DNA from: Jiangella anatolica
GTDB taxonomy: Bacteria; Actinomycetota; Actinomycetes; Jiangellales; Jiangellaceae
Reading direction: 5' to 3'
Assembly: GCF_003236295.1 (NCBI RefSeq)
Contig: NZ_POTW01000022.1
Location: forward strand, 17,625 to 81,624
DNA: 64,000 nucleotides
Every line of letters begins with the position of its first letter. Within the stretch, counting starts at the first letter, position 1. Below, one piece after another: positions 1-9,800 of the stretch. The notes under the pieces were generated by a model. The model was not told where the DNA came from. It did not search any database and saw only the letters and a list, made by a program, of their open reading frames with translations. A program made the position numbers and the translations under genes.

Positions 1-885
1 GCCGGCGTCGGGCACCGCGTACGGCAGCATCCACACGTCGTTGTCCTGCGTGACCTGGTCGAACCGCTCCCGCCAGGTGCGGGCGGCGTCGGCGTTGGCC
101 TGCGTCCCGTCGATGGGCCCGTCCGGGGAGGCGACCTGGTAGCCCTCGGCCAGGATCGCGGCGGTGTCGAGCAGGTCGGGGTCGACGGCCCAGGTGACGG
201 GTGCGTCGGCGCCGGCCTCGAGGACGGCGGACAGCGGCTGGCCGGCGGCGAGCTGCTCGGGCAGCGCCTCGTCGGTGACGGTGCCGTCGGGCAGCAGCGA
301 CGGCCGGGCGGCCAGCGGCCAGAGCATCGCGACCGGCACCGCCGGCAGCTCGTCGGTGCTCTCGACCCACGGCACGACGGTGCGCGAGGTGGTGACGCGG
401 ACCCGCTCGCCGCTGTCCGGCGGCGACGCCAGGATGTCGACGCCGACGGCGTAGACGCCGGCCGGGTCGGACTCCAGCAGTTCGGTGCTGAGCCTGACGG
501 TGAACGTGCCGGTCTCGCCCGGCTCCAGCAGGTCGTCGACCGGGTCGTAGCCGTCGTCGTAGCGGGCGCCCCAGTACAGCTCCTCGTCGGTGCCGATGTC
601 GCGGATCTCGGTGCGCGCCTCGATCCGGTTGCCGCTGAACCGGGGCAGCGCCTGGACGTTGGCCAGCGGCGCGTCGCCGGTGTTGCGGACCGTGCCGGTG
701 AGCGTGAGGACGTCGTCGCTCGGGGTGAGGACGCCCGGCTCGACGGCGGTGAGGGCGCTCTCGGCGGTGACGTTCTCGGGCGCGGCCTCCTCGGCCGCGG
801 CCGTGCCCGGGGCCAGCAGCCCGACGGCGGCGACGGCGGCGGGTGCGGAGACGGCGGCCAGTGCTCGGAGGCCGGTCAGCCTCAT
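1..885 (-). CDS. DUF6049 family secreted/membrane protein, 3' part missing
   Basis: Reads leftward off the window edge, so only the N-terminal ~295 residues are present. The start ATG at 883-885 overlaps the stop of the upstream Nudix gene by 4 bases, so translation is probably coupled. It begins with an Ala-rich signal peptide (about residues 1-31), then a beta-rich domain on the pattern of extracellular Ig-like or CARDB folds ([15 protein letters not shown] near residue 60). In actinobacteria DUF6049 proteins usually sit between a Nudix gene and the lipid II flippase murJ, which I expect just beyond the left edge. The molecular function is unknown; a cell-envelope role is inferred from the signal peptide and the usual neighbour. 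Confidence 0.75.
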   Translation of the reverse strand, partial: MRLTGLRALAAVSAPAAVAAVGLLAPGTAAAEEAAPENVTAESALTAVEPGVLTPSDDVLTLTGTVRNTGDAPLANVQALPRFSGNRIEARTEIRDIGTDEELYWGARYDDGYDPVDDLLEPGETGTFTVRLSTELLESDPAGVYAVGVDILASPPDSGERVRVTTSRTVVPWVESTDELPAVPVAMLWPLAARPSLLPDGTVTDEALPEQLAAGQPLSAVLEAGADAPVTWAVDPDLLDTAAILAEGYQVASPDGPIDGTQANADAARTWRERFDQVTQDNDVWMLPYAVPDAG

Positions 886-1457
886 GACCCGTCCTTCCGG
901 ACGGCGGGCAGGGTGGGAAGCAGCTCGCGCAGCCGTCGCGCCAGCCGCCGCTCGGACGCATAGCGCATCCGCCCGGCCAGCTCGTCCAGCGGCACCCATG
1001 CCACTTCGCTCACCTCCACGTCGTCGGTGCTCAGACTCCCACCGGTGGCCTCGAGGAGAAAGTGGTGCACCGTCTTGTGGATCCTCCGATTGTCCGCCAC
1101 GAACCAGTAGTCGATGTCGCCGACCGGGGTGACGACTCTCGACAGCAGACCAGTTTCCTCCGATACTTCCCGCACCGCAGCTTCCTCGGGCGTTTCACCT
1201 GCCTCGACGTGTCCCTTGGGCAGCACCCACTCCAGCCGTCCGCGCCGGTCGATGCGGCCGATGAGCGCGACGCTCGACGGGTGCTCGTAGCGGTCGACCA
1301 CCAGGCCCCCCGCTGAGGTCTCGCGGACCGTGCGCAGCCGCGGCCGGCTGGCCTTCCGCCGTCGCCTCGCCCCCCGACGTCGCCGATGGTGCGGACCGTC
1401 GGCTGGCGAGGACGGCGAGCCGGGCATACGTCCAGAGTAGCGGGGATGCCGTCGCAT
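882..1457 (-). CDS. Nudix hydrolase, 191 aa
   Basis: Carries an intact Nudix box (G-x5-E-x7-REVSEETGL, around residues 82-104), the Mg-binding helix-loop-helix that hydrolyses nucleoside-diphosphate-linked substrates. The first ~40 residues are basic and low complexity ([12 protein letters not shown]), so the true start may be somewhat further in. It is divergent from the CCA-adding enzyme and overlaps the DUF6049 gene by 4 bases (ATGA). The motif fixes the family but not the substrate. Its placement beside a CCA-adding enzyme and a murJ-type block is common in actinobacteria. Confidence 0.85.
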   Translation of the reverse strand: MRRHPRYSGRMPGSPSSPADGPHHRRRRGARRRRKASRPRLRTVRETSAGGLVVDRYEHPSSVALIGRIDRRGRLEWVLPKGHVEAGETPEEAAVREVSEETGLLSRVVTPVGDIDYWFVADNRRIHKTVHHFLLEATGGSLSTDDVEVSEVAWVPLDELAGRMRYASERRLARRLRELLPTLPAVRKDGS

Positions 1458-1517
1458 CCCGTGCTGCTGCGAAAGCGGTTGGGATCCCGGGGGTGTCGCC
1501 CCTTAGGCTGGTCCGTC

Positions 1518-2984
1518 GTGATCGGAACGAAGGAAGCGGCGGACCACGTGCTCTCGAAGGCCCAGCGGCAGGCGGTGCGGCAACTGCTGCGCATCGCGCC
1601 CGTGGCCGACGAGCTGGGCGCCCGTTTCCAGGCCGCCGGCCACGAGCTGGCGCTGGTCGGCGGCTCGGTCCGCGACGCGCTGCTGGACCGGCTGGGCCAG
1701 GACCTCGACTTCACCACGTCCGCGCGCCCCGAGGAGACGAAGCGCCTGCTCAACGGGTGGGTCGACAGCCTGTGGGACGTCGGGCAGAAGTTCGGCACGA
1801 TCGGCGGCACCAAGGACGGCTTCCAGATCGAGATCACCACCTACCGCGCCGACAGCTACGACCCCACCAGTCGCAAGCCCGCGGTCGCGTACGGCGAGTC
1901 GATCGCCGAGGACCTCGTCCGCCGCGACTTCACGATCAACGCGATGGCGGTGCTGCTGCCGGGCCGCGAGTTCGTCGACCCGCACGGCGGGCTGGCCGAC
2001 CTCGGCCGGCGTGTCATCCGCACCCCCGGCACGCCGGAGCAGTCGTTCTCCGACGACCCGCTGCGGATGATGCGGGCCGCCCGGTTCGCGTCGCAGCTGG
2101 GCTTCGAGGTGGCGCCCGAGGTGGTCGCCGCGATGACCGGCATGGCCGGGCGGATCGACATCGTGTCGGCCGAGCGGGTCCGCGACGAGCTGACCAAGGT
2201 GCTGCTGTCGCCGGCGCCGCGGACCGGGCTGACGCTGCTGGTCGACACCGGCATCGCCGACCGCGTGCTGCCGGAGCTGCCGGCGCTGCGGCTGGAGATC
2301 GACGAGCACCACCGTCACAAGGACGTCTACGAGCACTCGCTGACGGTGCTCGAGCAGGCCATCGAGCTGGAGCCGCGGCTGCCCGGCGGCGGACCGGACC
2401 TGGTGATCCGGCTGGCGGCGCTGCTGCACGACATCGGCAAGCCGCGCACCCGCAAGTTCGAGCCCGGCGGCGGCGTGAGCTTCCACCACCACGACGTCGT
2501 CGGCGCGAAGCTGGCCCGCAAGCGGCTGACGGCGCTGCGCTTCCCGTCCGCCGTCATCGACAGCGTGGCCCAGCTCATCCAGCTGCACCTGCGCTTCCAC
2601 GGCTACGGCGGCGGCGAGTGGACCGACTCCGCGGTGCGCCGCTACGTCCGCGACGCCGGCGCCGAGGTAGAGCGGCTGCACGTGCTGACCCGCGCCGACA
2701 GCACGACGCGCAACCGGCGCAAGGCACTGGCCTTGCAGCAGTCGTACGACAATCTGGAGGACCGCATCTCCCGGCTGGCCGAGGAGGAGGAGCTGGCCTC
2801 GATCCGGCCCGACCTCGACGGCAACCAGATCATGGGGATCCTCGGCATCGGCCCGGGCCCGCTCGTCGGCCGCGCCTATCACCATCTGCTGGAGCTGCGG
2901 CTGGACCGTGGCGTGCTGCCCGAGGACGAGGTCCGCGCCGAGCTGCTGCGGTGGTGGTCCGAGCAGCCGGAGTCCTCGGCGTGA
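1518..2984 (+). CDS. cca: CCA tRNA nucleotidyltransferase (poly(A) polymerase family)
   Basis: Adds or repairs the 3'-terminal CCA of tRNAs. The 488-residue protein has the nucleotidyltransferase signature GGSVRDALL with the Asp pair DLDFTTS, the RRDFTINAMA motif, and a C-terminal HD-type domain (LLHDIGKPRTRKF). I chose GTG 1518 rather than the longer frame from 1386. The family starts at about this length, and a TAGGCT -10 box at 1504-1509 places the transcript start almost on this codon (leaderless). The upstream in-frame residues are Arg-rich non-family sequence. Its stop overlaps the next start by GTGA. Confidence 0.93.
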   Translation: MIGTKEAADHVLSKAQRQAVRQLLRIAPVADELGARFQAAGHELALVGGSVRDALLDRLGQDLDFTTSARPEETKRLLNGWVDSLWDVGQKFGTIGGTKDGFQIEITTYRADSYDPTSRKPAVAYGESIAEDLVRRDFTINAMAVLLPGREFVDPHGGLADLGRRVIRTPGTPEQSFSDDPLRMMRAARFASQLGFEVAPEVVAAMTGMAGRIDIVSAERVRDELTKVLLSPAPRTGLTLLVDTGIADRVLPELPALRLEIDEHHRHKDVYEHSLTVLEQAIELEPRLPGGGPDLVIRLAALLHDIGKPRTRKFEPGGGVSFHHHDVVGAKLARKRLTALRFPSAVIDSVAQLIQLHLRFHGYGGGEWTDSAVRRYVRDAGAEVERLHVLTRADSTTRNRRKALALQQSYDNLEDRISRLAEEEELASIRPDLDGNQIMGILGIGPGPLVGRAYHHLLELRLDRGVLPEDEVRAELLRWWSEQPESSA

Positions 2985-3373
2985 GCCGCTGGGCGGCCGT
3001 GGCCGCCGACGCCGTCCTGGTGCTGGTGTTCGTGCTGATCGGACGGCGCACGCACGACGATCCGCTGGCGCTGGCCGGTGTCGCCCGGACGGCCTGGCCG
3101 TTCCTCGCGGGGCTGGCCGTCGGCTGGGCGGTGACGCTGCTTGGGGCGCCGCGAGGACGGGAGGACGCCGGCCCCGCCCGCCCTCGCGGCTGGCTGGCCG
3201 CCGGAGTCACGGTGTGGGCGGCGACGGTGATCGTCGGCATGCTGCTGCGCGCCGCGTCCGGCCAGGGCACCGCCGCGTCGTTCGTCGTGGTTGCGACGGT
3301 GGTACTGGGCGCTCTCCTGGTCGGCTGGCGGCTGGTCGCCGCACTGACGGGCCGGCGCCGCTTTGTCACCTGA
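2981..3373 (+). CDS. DUF3054 family membrane protein, 130 aa
   Basis: Four hydrophobic helices (about residues 5-20, 40-56, 70-86, 98-115) separated by short charged loops, the pattern of DUF3054 proteins. GTG 2981 overlaps the stop of the CCA-adding enzyme by 4 bases, so the two are co-transcribed and probably translationally coupled. The coding sequence ends inside the left arm of an inverted repeat (3365-3400). No enzymatic motif is visible and the function is unknown. Confidence 0.8.
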   Translation: MSRWAAVAADAVLVLVFVLIGRRTHDDPLALAGVARTAWPFLAGLAVGWAVTLLGAPRGREDAGPARPRGWLAAGVTVWAATVIVGMLLRAASGQGTAASFVVVATVVLGALLVGWRLVAALTGRRRFVT

Positions 3374-3400
3374 TCCACTTCCAGAGAACGATCAGGTGAC
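3365..3400 (+). terminator. 11-bp perfect inverted repeat overlapping the DUF3054 stop
   Basis: GTCACCTGATC (3365-3375) and GATCAGGTGAC (3390-3400) are perfect complements with a 14-base loop. The left arm contains the DUF3054 stop codon. It lies between convergent genes and could end transcription from both sides. There is no T-run, as is usual in actinobacteria, so a protein-binding role cannot be excluded. Confidence 0.5.
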
Positions 3401-3445
3401 GTAGCGCGCCGTTGCCGGGGCGTGCCCGTAGAATCGCCGCCGGGC

Positions 3446-4480
3446 CTAGACGGCGCCGAGGAGCTCGTCCTCGGCGGCGAAGTCGTCCATCGAGTCGCCG
3501 TAGTAGGTGGCCAGCAGCGGGAACGCCTCCCGCCAGGGCCGCTCCGCCAGCCGCTCTCGCAGCCAGGCCGACGTGTCGACGACGGCGTCGGCGTAGGTCG
3601 TCACCGGCGCGTAGCCCAGCTCGGTCGCGGCCGCCGTCATGTCCAGGACGAACGGCCGCGGCACCGACCACGGGGTCCGGCCGGCGCCGCTCGGTGGCGC
3701 GGCGCCGTCGATCGGCACCAGCTCGGGCTCGTGGCCGACGGTGGCGCTGACCGTCCGGACGATCTCGGCGACCGCCGGCGGCTCCGGGTCGCCGGCGTTG
3801 AGCACCCGGGTGCCCGGCCGCTGCGCCGCCAGCCGGATCAGCTCGCCGAGGTTCGGCGCGCTCGTGGTGTGGAACCGGCTCTCGCCGCGGTAGGCCAGCG
3901 GCACCTTCGGCCGCCGGGCCAGCGCCCGCAGCAGCGGCCACACCTCGCGCGGGCTGCTGCTGCCCGGCCCGTGGATCGCGCCCGGCCGCAGGATCGTGAC
4001 CGGCGCCCGCGCGCCGTTGAGCAGGGCGATCTCCAGCAGCCGCTTCTTCGTCGAGTACGTGGCCGGCCCGGCCGGCAGCGTGGCCTGCGTCTCCGGCACC
4101 GGCCCGGCGAAGCGCGGGAAGTCCTCCGGCCCGGTCGCCGAGTCCAGCGTGCGGCCGGCGTCGTCGGCGTACACCGAGGCGCTGGAGACGACGATCAGCG
4201 AGCCGGCGTCGCCGGCCAGGTCGAGCAGCAGCCGCGCGTCGGCGTCGTCGTAGGCGATCGTGTCGACGATCGCGTCGGAACCGCCGGTCTCCTTCACCAC
4301 GGACGCGAGCTCGGCGCGGTCGGCCCGCCGCTCGACGACGCCGAGCCGGGCCCAGCCGCGCGGCTGCGGCGTGCCGCCCCGGTGCACGGCGGTGACGGTC
4401 CACCCGTCGTCGAGCAGGGACTCCACGGCGGCCCGGCCGATCTGGCCGGTGCTGCCGACGACGATCGCGTGACGGCTCAT
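3446..4480 (-). CDS. NAD-dependent epimerase/dehydratase family protein, 344 aa
   Basis: Extended-SDR Rossmann protein. It begins with the dinucleotide-binding motif VGSTGQIG (residues 8-15). The active-site region reads SSASVYADD with TYSTKKRLLE further on, i.e. Ser, Tyr and Lys of the catalytic set (YxxxK as YSTKK). Length and architecture match NAD(P)-dependent nucleotide-sugar epimerases and reductases; the substrate cannot be deduced. It stands alone on the minus strand, convergent with the CCA/DUF3054 pair and 48 bases downstream of the lipoprotein gene. Confidence 0.85.
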   Translation of the reverse strand: MSRHAIVVGSTGQIGRAAVESLLDDGWTVTAVHRGGTPQPRGWARLGVVERRADRAELASVVKETGGSDAIVDTIAYDDADARLLLDLAGDAGSLIVVSSASVYADDAGRTLDSATGPEDFPRFAGPVPETQATLPAGPATYSTKKRLLEIALLNGARAPVTILRPGAIHGPGSSSPREVWPLLRALARRPKVPLAYRGESRFHTTSAPNLGELIRLAAQRPGTRVLNAGDPEPPAVAEIVRTVSATVGHEPELVPIDGAAPPSGAGRTPWSVPRPFVLDMTAAATELGYAPVTTYADAVVDTSAWLRERLAERPWREAFPLLATYYGDSMDDFAAEDELLGAV

Positions 4481-4528
4481 GTCGTCCGACGCTAGTCAGC
4501 CGGCCGGGCCGTCGTCACGACGATTCTG

Positions 4529-5425
4529 CTAGGAGCCGACCGGACGCAGCGCGGCGCTGACCCGGATCAGGCCCTCGCCGTACTGCTCGTCCAGCCGCTC
4601 CTGCAGGCCGTCGTCGACGATGACGTCCACCACGATCGTGCCGGTGGTGACGTCGGTGCCGCCGCCGCTGGCCTGGTCGCCCAGCTCGGCGAGCACCTCC
4701 TCCTGGATCTCCAGCAGCTCCTGCTCGGTGTGCTCGGCCGCGCTGACGCACAGCGCACCGCCCCAGATGGCACGGAGCTCGGCCTCGTGTCGCTCGAGGT
4801 CGCCGGTGAACCGCACGTTCAGCACGAGCTGCGTGGGGTCGTTCATCGCGCCCTCGTCCGGCGTCTCCTGGCCGCTGGCCGGGTTGATCGACTGGTCGAT
4901 CCAGGCGCCGGCGTAGTCGGGCTGCTCGGCGGCGTGCGCCAGGGCGGCATCCTGCGCCGCCTGGGTGGCGGTGGCGGCGTCGACGACGGCCCAGCCGCCG
5001 GCCGGCGGCTCGCACGGCGACGTGAAGTCGGGCACGGTGCCGTCGGGGACGACCGGCGAGGTGGCCGCGCCGTCCAGCGGCGGCTCGGTGAGCGTCAGCG
5101 CGGTGCCGTCCCAGGTGCCCGTCACCGCGTAGTACCCCCAGGTGACGCCGCTCTCCGACGTCACGTTCGGCGCCTCGTCCCAGTTCCAGCCGAGGACGTC
5201 GGGGCCACCGCACTGCGGCGGGAACGACTCGGCCACGACGGAGCACAGCTGCGGGCCGTGCTCGGCGTTCTCCAGCACGGTGAAGAAGCCGGTGTAGGCC
5301 TGGCCGGGGTCGGCGGACGCCGGCGGGTCCGACGGCGAGGCGCTCACGGGCGCCTCCTCTTCGCCGCAAGCGGCGAGCAACAGGGCCGCGACCGGCGCGG
5401 CGACGATCCACCCGAAGTGACGCAT
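4529..5425 (-). CDS. Putative lipoprotein, 298 aa
   Basis: Has a lipoprotein signal with lipobox LLAAC (Cys20) followed by an acidic, Ser/Pro/Ala-rich linker, so it should be anchored to the outer face of the membrane. The rest shows no catalytic motif I recognise. The C-terminal third alternates hydrophobic and charged residues as in a beta-sandwich. It begins 37 bases after the stop of the conservon GTPase on the same strand, so it may be a fifth gene of that operon. Function unknown. Confidence 0.75.
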   Translation of the reverse strand: MRHFGWIVAAPVAALLLAACGEEEAPVSASPSDPPASADPGQAYTGFFTVLENAEHGPQLCSVVAESFPPQCGGPDVLGWNWDEAPNVTSESGVTWGYYAVTGTWDGTALTLTEPPLDGAATSPVVPDGTVPDFTSPCEPPAGGWAVVDAATATQAAQDAALAHAAEQPDYAGAWIDQSINPASGQETPDEGAMNDPTQLVLNVRFTGDLERHEAELRAIWGGALCVSAAEHTEQELLEIQEEVLAELGDQASGGGTDVTTGTIVVDVIVDDGLQERLDEQYGEGLIRVSAALRPVGS

Positions 5426-5462
5426 GCCACTTGGACGGCGCTCGCGGTGGCCGCGTTCCGCG

Positions 5463-6059
5463 TCAGGTCTGCTGGATCAGCGACATCGCGTGCTCGACCA
5501 GCGTGACGAGCACGACCTTCACCGACTCGCGGTCGCGGGCGTCGGTGACGACGAACGGGACCTCGGGGCCGACCTGCAGCGCGTCACGCACGTCCTCGAC
5601 GTCGTGCTCCTGGACGCCGTTGAACGCGTTGAGCGCGACGACGAACGGGATGCCGCGCTGCTCGACGTAGTCGATGGCGCCGAAGCAGTCGGCCAGCCGG
5701 CGGGTGTCGACCAGCACGACGGCGCCGATCGCGCCGCGGGTGATGTCGTCCCACATGAACCAGAAGCGGTTCTGGCCGGGCGTGCCGAACAGGTAGAGGA
5801 CGAGGTCCTCGGCCAGCGTGATGCGGCCGAAGTCCATGGCCACCGTCGTGGTCCGCTTCTCCGGCAGCATCGACAGGTCGTCGACGCTGGTCGACGCCTC
5901 GGTCATCAGCGCCTCAGTACGCAGCGGCTCGATCTCGCTGACCGCGCCGACGAACGTCGTCTTGCCCACGCCGAAGCCGCCGGCCACGACGATCTTGACC
6001 GACAGTGCGTCTTGGTCGGCCTGTGTGCCGCCAGACACCTCAGAGTCGACGAAGGCCAT
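5463..6059 (-). CDS. cvnD: Conservon GTP-binding protein (CvnD-like), 198 aa
   Basis: Small Ras/MglA-like GTPase. The P-loop is GGFGVGKTT (about residues 27-35), the G3 region is GTPGQNRF in place of the classical DxxGQ, and the G4-like element is LNAFNG. It is the last of the four genes that define actinobacterial conservons (kinase-like A, roadblock B, DUF742 C, GTPase D). It overlaps the DUF742 gene by 20 bases. It is thought to form a membrane-associated, G-protein-like complex with the other three; the signal it responds to is unknown here. Confidence 0.92.
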   Translation of the reverse strand: MAFVDSEVSGGTQADQDALSVKIVVAGGFGVGKTTFVGAVSEIEPLRTEALMTEASTSVDDLSMLPEKRTTTVAMDFGRITLAEDLVLYLFGTPGQNRFWFMWDDITRGAIGAVVLVDTRRLADCFGAIDYVEQRGIPFVVALNAFNGVQEHDVEDVRDALQVGPEVPFVVTDARDRESVKVVLVTLVEHAMSLIQQT

Positions 6060-6402
6060 CCCTCACCCTTTCCAGCACGCTCAGATTTCGCGCCGGCTCC
6101 GCGGAGCCGGCGAATGCCGCCAGCGGGTCGGCGACCCGCACGAGTCCCTCGGTCTCGAGGTCCGCGACGAGCACGCGGGCCACGCCGAGCGGCATCGAGA
6201 CGATCGCGGCCACCTCCGCGACGGATCGCGGCGAGTGGCACAGCCGGAGGATGCGTTCCCGCTCCGGCTCGGGATCGGAGCCGTGCGTGCGGCCGTCCTT
6301 CGTGGTGGAGACGAGTGCCTCGATGGCGATGTCCTGCACCGGGCGCGTGCGTCCACGCGTCGCGAGGTACGGCCGTACGCGCCGGCCGTCAGGTGCCGCC
6401 AT
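6040..6402 (-). CDS. cvnC: DUF742 protein (CvnC-like), 120 aa
   Basis: Short protein with a winged-helix-like core (SVAEVAAIVSMPLGVARVLV, about residues 60-79) and the N-terminal RVRPYLATRGR element typical of DUF742. Third gene of the conservon, overlapping the downstream GTPase start by 20 bases and lying 83 bases downstream of the roadblock gene. Family members bind the conservon partners; whether this one binds DNA is not established. Confidence 0.9.
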   Translation of the reverse strand: MAAPDGRRVRPYLATRGRTRPVQDIAIEALVSTTKDGRTHGSDPEPERERILRLCHSPRSVAEVAAIVSMPLGVARVLVADLETEGLVRVADPLAAFAGSAEPARNLSVLERVRDGLRRL

Positions 6403-6485
6403 CGTTACCTCCAGACCATCGTCGGAACATGGGTCGTCGTTCTGACCCGATCCCTACCACATCCGGTGCCCGTGCACGTCGTTTC

Positions 6486-6881
6486 TCATCCCACTCGCGT
6501 GGCCGGGTTGAGCACGGCGCCCACCCGCTCGACGAGCAGGGCCATCTCGTAGCCGACCTGTCCCAGGTCCGCGCTGGAGGCCGCCAGGACGGCCAGGTGC
6601 GCGCCGTCGCCGACCGCCATGACCAGCAGGAAGCCGTTGCTCATCTCGACGAGGGTCTGCTGGACCTCGCCCGCGCCCAGGATCAGCGAGGCGCCGACCG
6701 TGAGACTGGCAAGGCCCGACACCACCGCGGCGAGCTGCTCGCCACGCTCCCGCGGCATGCCCGTAGAGCCGGCCAGGTGCAGACCGTCCGCCGACACCAC
6801 GACCGCGTGCGCGGCTCCCGTGGTGCGGTCGACGAATCGGTCGAGCAGCCAGCCGAGCTCGTCGCTGGAGGCGTTGGTCAC
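6486..6881 (-). CDS. cvnB: Roadblock/LC7 domain protein (CvnB-like), 131 aa
   Basis: A single roadblock/LC7 domain, containing HAVVVSADGLHLAGSTGM and the helix and strand ending in GFLLVMAVGDGAHLAV. These proteins dimerise and regulate small GTPases. GTG 6881 overlaps the stop of the sensor kinase by 4 bases (GTGA). In known conservons the B protein interacts with both the A kinase-like and D GTPase proteins, and the order here is canonical. Confidence 0.92.
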   Translation of the reverse strand: MTNASSDELGWLLDRFVDRTTGAAHAVVVSADGLHLAGSTGMPRERGEQLAAVVSGLASLTVGASLILGAGEVQQTLVEMSNGFLLVMAVGDGAHLAVLAASSADLGQVGYEMALLVERVGAVLNPATRVG

Positions 6882-9800
6882 GAATCGCTCCTCTCGGGGT
6901 CACTGGGCCGCTTCGGTACCCAGCCACCGGTTTCCTCCCGGCCTCGCCCGACCCCTCGCTGCAGGCTGGCCAGTGTCGAGGCCACGTTACTCGCGTCCTT
7001 GGCCGCGGCAGCAGGCCGCCGGGTCCGTTCCGTGGTCTCGTTCAGCTCGCCGATCGAACCGGGCACCAGCGAGGCGCCACGCCGCCGCAGCGGCAGGCCG
7101 GACGCGCTGAGCGCGGGCTCGGCCTCGGCGACCGGCTCCGGCACCGGCGGCGTCTCGCGCGCGGCCCAGCCGGACCCCGTCTGCGGCGCCGTCGAGATCG
7201 GCTCGGTGTCGCGCTGACCGGCCCGGGCGCTGGCGGCCTCCTCGGCCGAGCGCAGCGCCTCGGCGGCTCGCCGCCAGCCCTCGTCGGCAGGGCTGGACCA
7301 GTCGTTCGACGCGCTGCCGGACCGGCTGAACCAGGCCGAGGCGACGGAGTCATAGATCGGCGAGTCGCTCTCGGGCAACGTCGGCTCCGGTGCCCGCAGC
7401 GAGGACCGGGCGGCCGCGGGCACCGGGGCGGCCGGCGGCGGGGCGGCCGGCGGGCGGACCTCGGGACGCGTCTCCTGGCGCTCGCGGGTGGGCAACGGCG
7501 GCCGGGCCGGCTCGCCGGCGCCGAACCGGCGCTCGCCGGTGTCGCTGAGGCGGCGCTCGCCGGTCTCGGTGAGCCGGCCGTCGGCCAGCCGCCGGGAGCC
7601 GGTGTCGGTGAGCCGCTGCTCGCCGGTGTCGCCCGGCGCGTAGCGGGTCTCACCCGTGATCGGCGCGATGCGCGACTCACCGGTGTCGGCACGCAGCCGC
7701 GACTCCTCCGGGCTGGGCCAGGTGGGCCGGCCGGCGTCCATGGCCGGCGCCGGGTCGACCGGCTGCGAGTCGCCGGCGCGGCCGGGGGTCTCGGCCGGGA
7801 AGCGGGTCTCGTCGGAGCGCTCGTCGCGCCGCGGCAGCGCCGACGACGTGACCGGGAGCGCCGGCGAGGAGTCCTCGCGGCGGAACGGCGCCGGGCTCGG
7901 GTCCAGGCTCCAGGTGTCGCCGAGAGCGGCGGACGGCTGGGCGACCGGCTCGGCCGGCACCGGCGGGATGACGCCCTCGCTGGTGTCCAGCGGCGACAGG
8001 ATCAGATGCGCCGGCAGATCGACCTGCGCGGCGGTGCCGCCCTCGGGGACCGCCTCGAGACGCACCTGGATGCCGTGCTTGGCCGCCAGCCGGGCGACCA
8101 CGTAGAGGCCCAGGGTGCGCGACGCCGCGACGTCGATGTCGCCGACGTTGCGCAGCCGCTCGTTCAGCTCGTCCAGCTGCCCGGCCGGGATGCCCAGGCC
8201 GGAGTCGGTGACCTGCAGCCGCAGCCCGCCGCCGAGCAGCGGCTGGCTGGTCACCCGGACCGGCGTGGCCGGCGCGGAGAACTCGGTCGCGTTGTCGATC
8301 AGCTCGGCCAGCAGGTGGGCGATGTCGTCGACGGCGCCGGCGGTGATGAGGTCCGTGGGCATGACGCCGAACTTCACCCGCGGGTACTGCTCGACCTCGC
8401 CGACCGCGGTGCGGACGACGTCGAGGACGCCGGCCGCGCTGGTGTGCTTGCGCATCTCGTCGACGCCGGCGAGGACCAGGAGGCTCTCGGCGTGCCGCCG
8501 GACGCGGGTGGCCATGTGGTCGATGCGGAACAGCGTGCTCAGCTGGTCGGGGTCGCGCTCGCGCTGCTCCAGGCCCTCGATCTCGCCGAGCTGGCGGTCG
8601 ACGAGCGACTGCGTGCGGCGGGAGAGGTTGACGACGATCGTGTCGAGGTTCTGCCGCAGCAGGGCCTGCTCGGCGGCGACCCGGACGGCCGTGGAGTGGA
8701 CGTCGTTGAACGCCGTGGCGACCTGGCCGATCTCGTCGCGGCCCTCGGCCTGGACGGCGTCGGGCAGGTTGCGCGCCACCACCGGCCCGTCCTTGTGCAC
8801 CCGCTCGACCAGCGCCGGCAGCTGCGTCTGCGCGGTCTCCAGGGCCGAGGCGCGCAGCCGGCGCAGCGGTCCGATGATGGAGCGCGCCACGACGATGGCG
8901 AGGTAGACGGTGAGTCCGAGGACGGCCAGCACGGCGAGCGCGCTGAACAGCGCGGTCACGCGGGAGCTGTCGGTGCGGTCGGCGGCCAGTGTGAGGACGG
9001 TGTTGCCGGCCTCCTGCTGGATGTCACGCAGGGCGTCGAGCCGGTTCGTCGACGCCGTCCACCACTCCTCCTTGGAGGTCCGGGCGTTGGCGCTGGCGGC
9101 GATGTCGTCGCGCGTCTCGGTGATCTCGCGGTCGCCGATGAAGATCTGGTTGGAGTAGATGCGGGCCTGCTCGGTGAAGCCGAGGCCGCGCAGGAACCGG
9201 CCGTTGAGCAGCAGGTCCTGCTCACCCTGCAGGACGATGGCCTGGTCGCGCTGGGTGTCGTCGGCGGCCTCGCCGGGCGTGAGGAAGTATGCGACGATGC
9301 CGCGCTCCATCGAGGCGGACTCGACCGCCTGCGCGATGTCGGCCAGCGCCGAGATGCGGCGGGCCAGCGTCGGGTCGTCGGTGCCGGCGGCGGACGCGGT
9401 GGCCAGCCGCTGCAGGACCTCGGCGAAGCGGTGGTAGCCGCTGGTGCCGCCGGCGTCGAACGGCGGGTCGTTGAGGTCGCGCTGGGTGCGGTAGTTCGAC
9501 TCGTTCGCGCTCAGCCGCGCGACCTCGCGCTCGTAGGCCTCGACGGCGCTCTCGTAGCTGCTGCCGAGGTCGTCGCCGCGGCGCTCGTCGATCTCCGACG
9601 TCAGCGCGGCGAGCGCGGCGTCGGTGTTCTCGCGCGCGGCGGTGACCGAGCCGTCGGCGACGGTGTCGGCGCTGATGGCCAGGCCGGTGGTGTCGCGCTC
9701 GTCCTGGAGGGCCTCGAGCGCCGTCAGCGCCACCATGCCGACCTCGGCCAGGCTCTCGGTGCGCGACGCGGAAGACGCCTCGTCGAGGGCGTTCTTGAAG

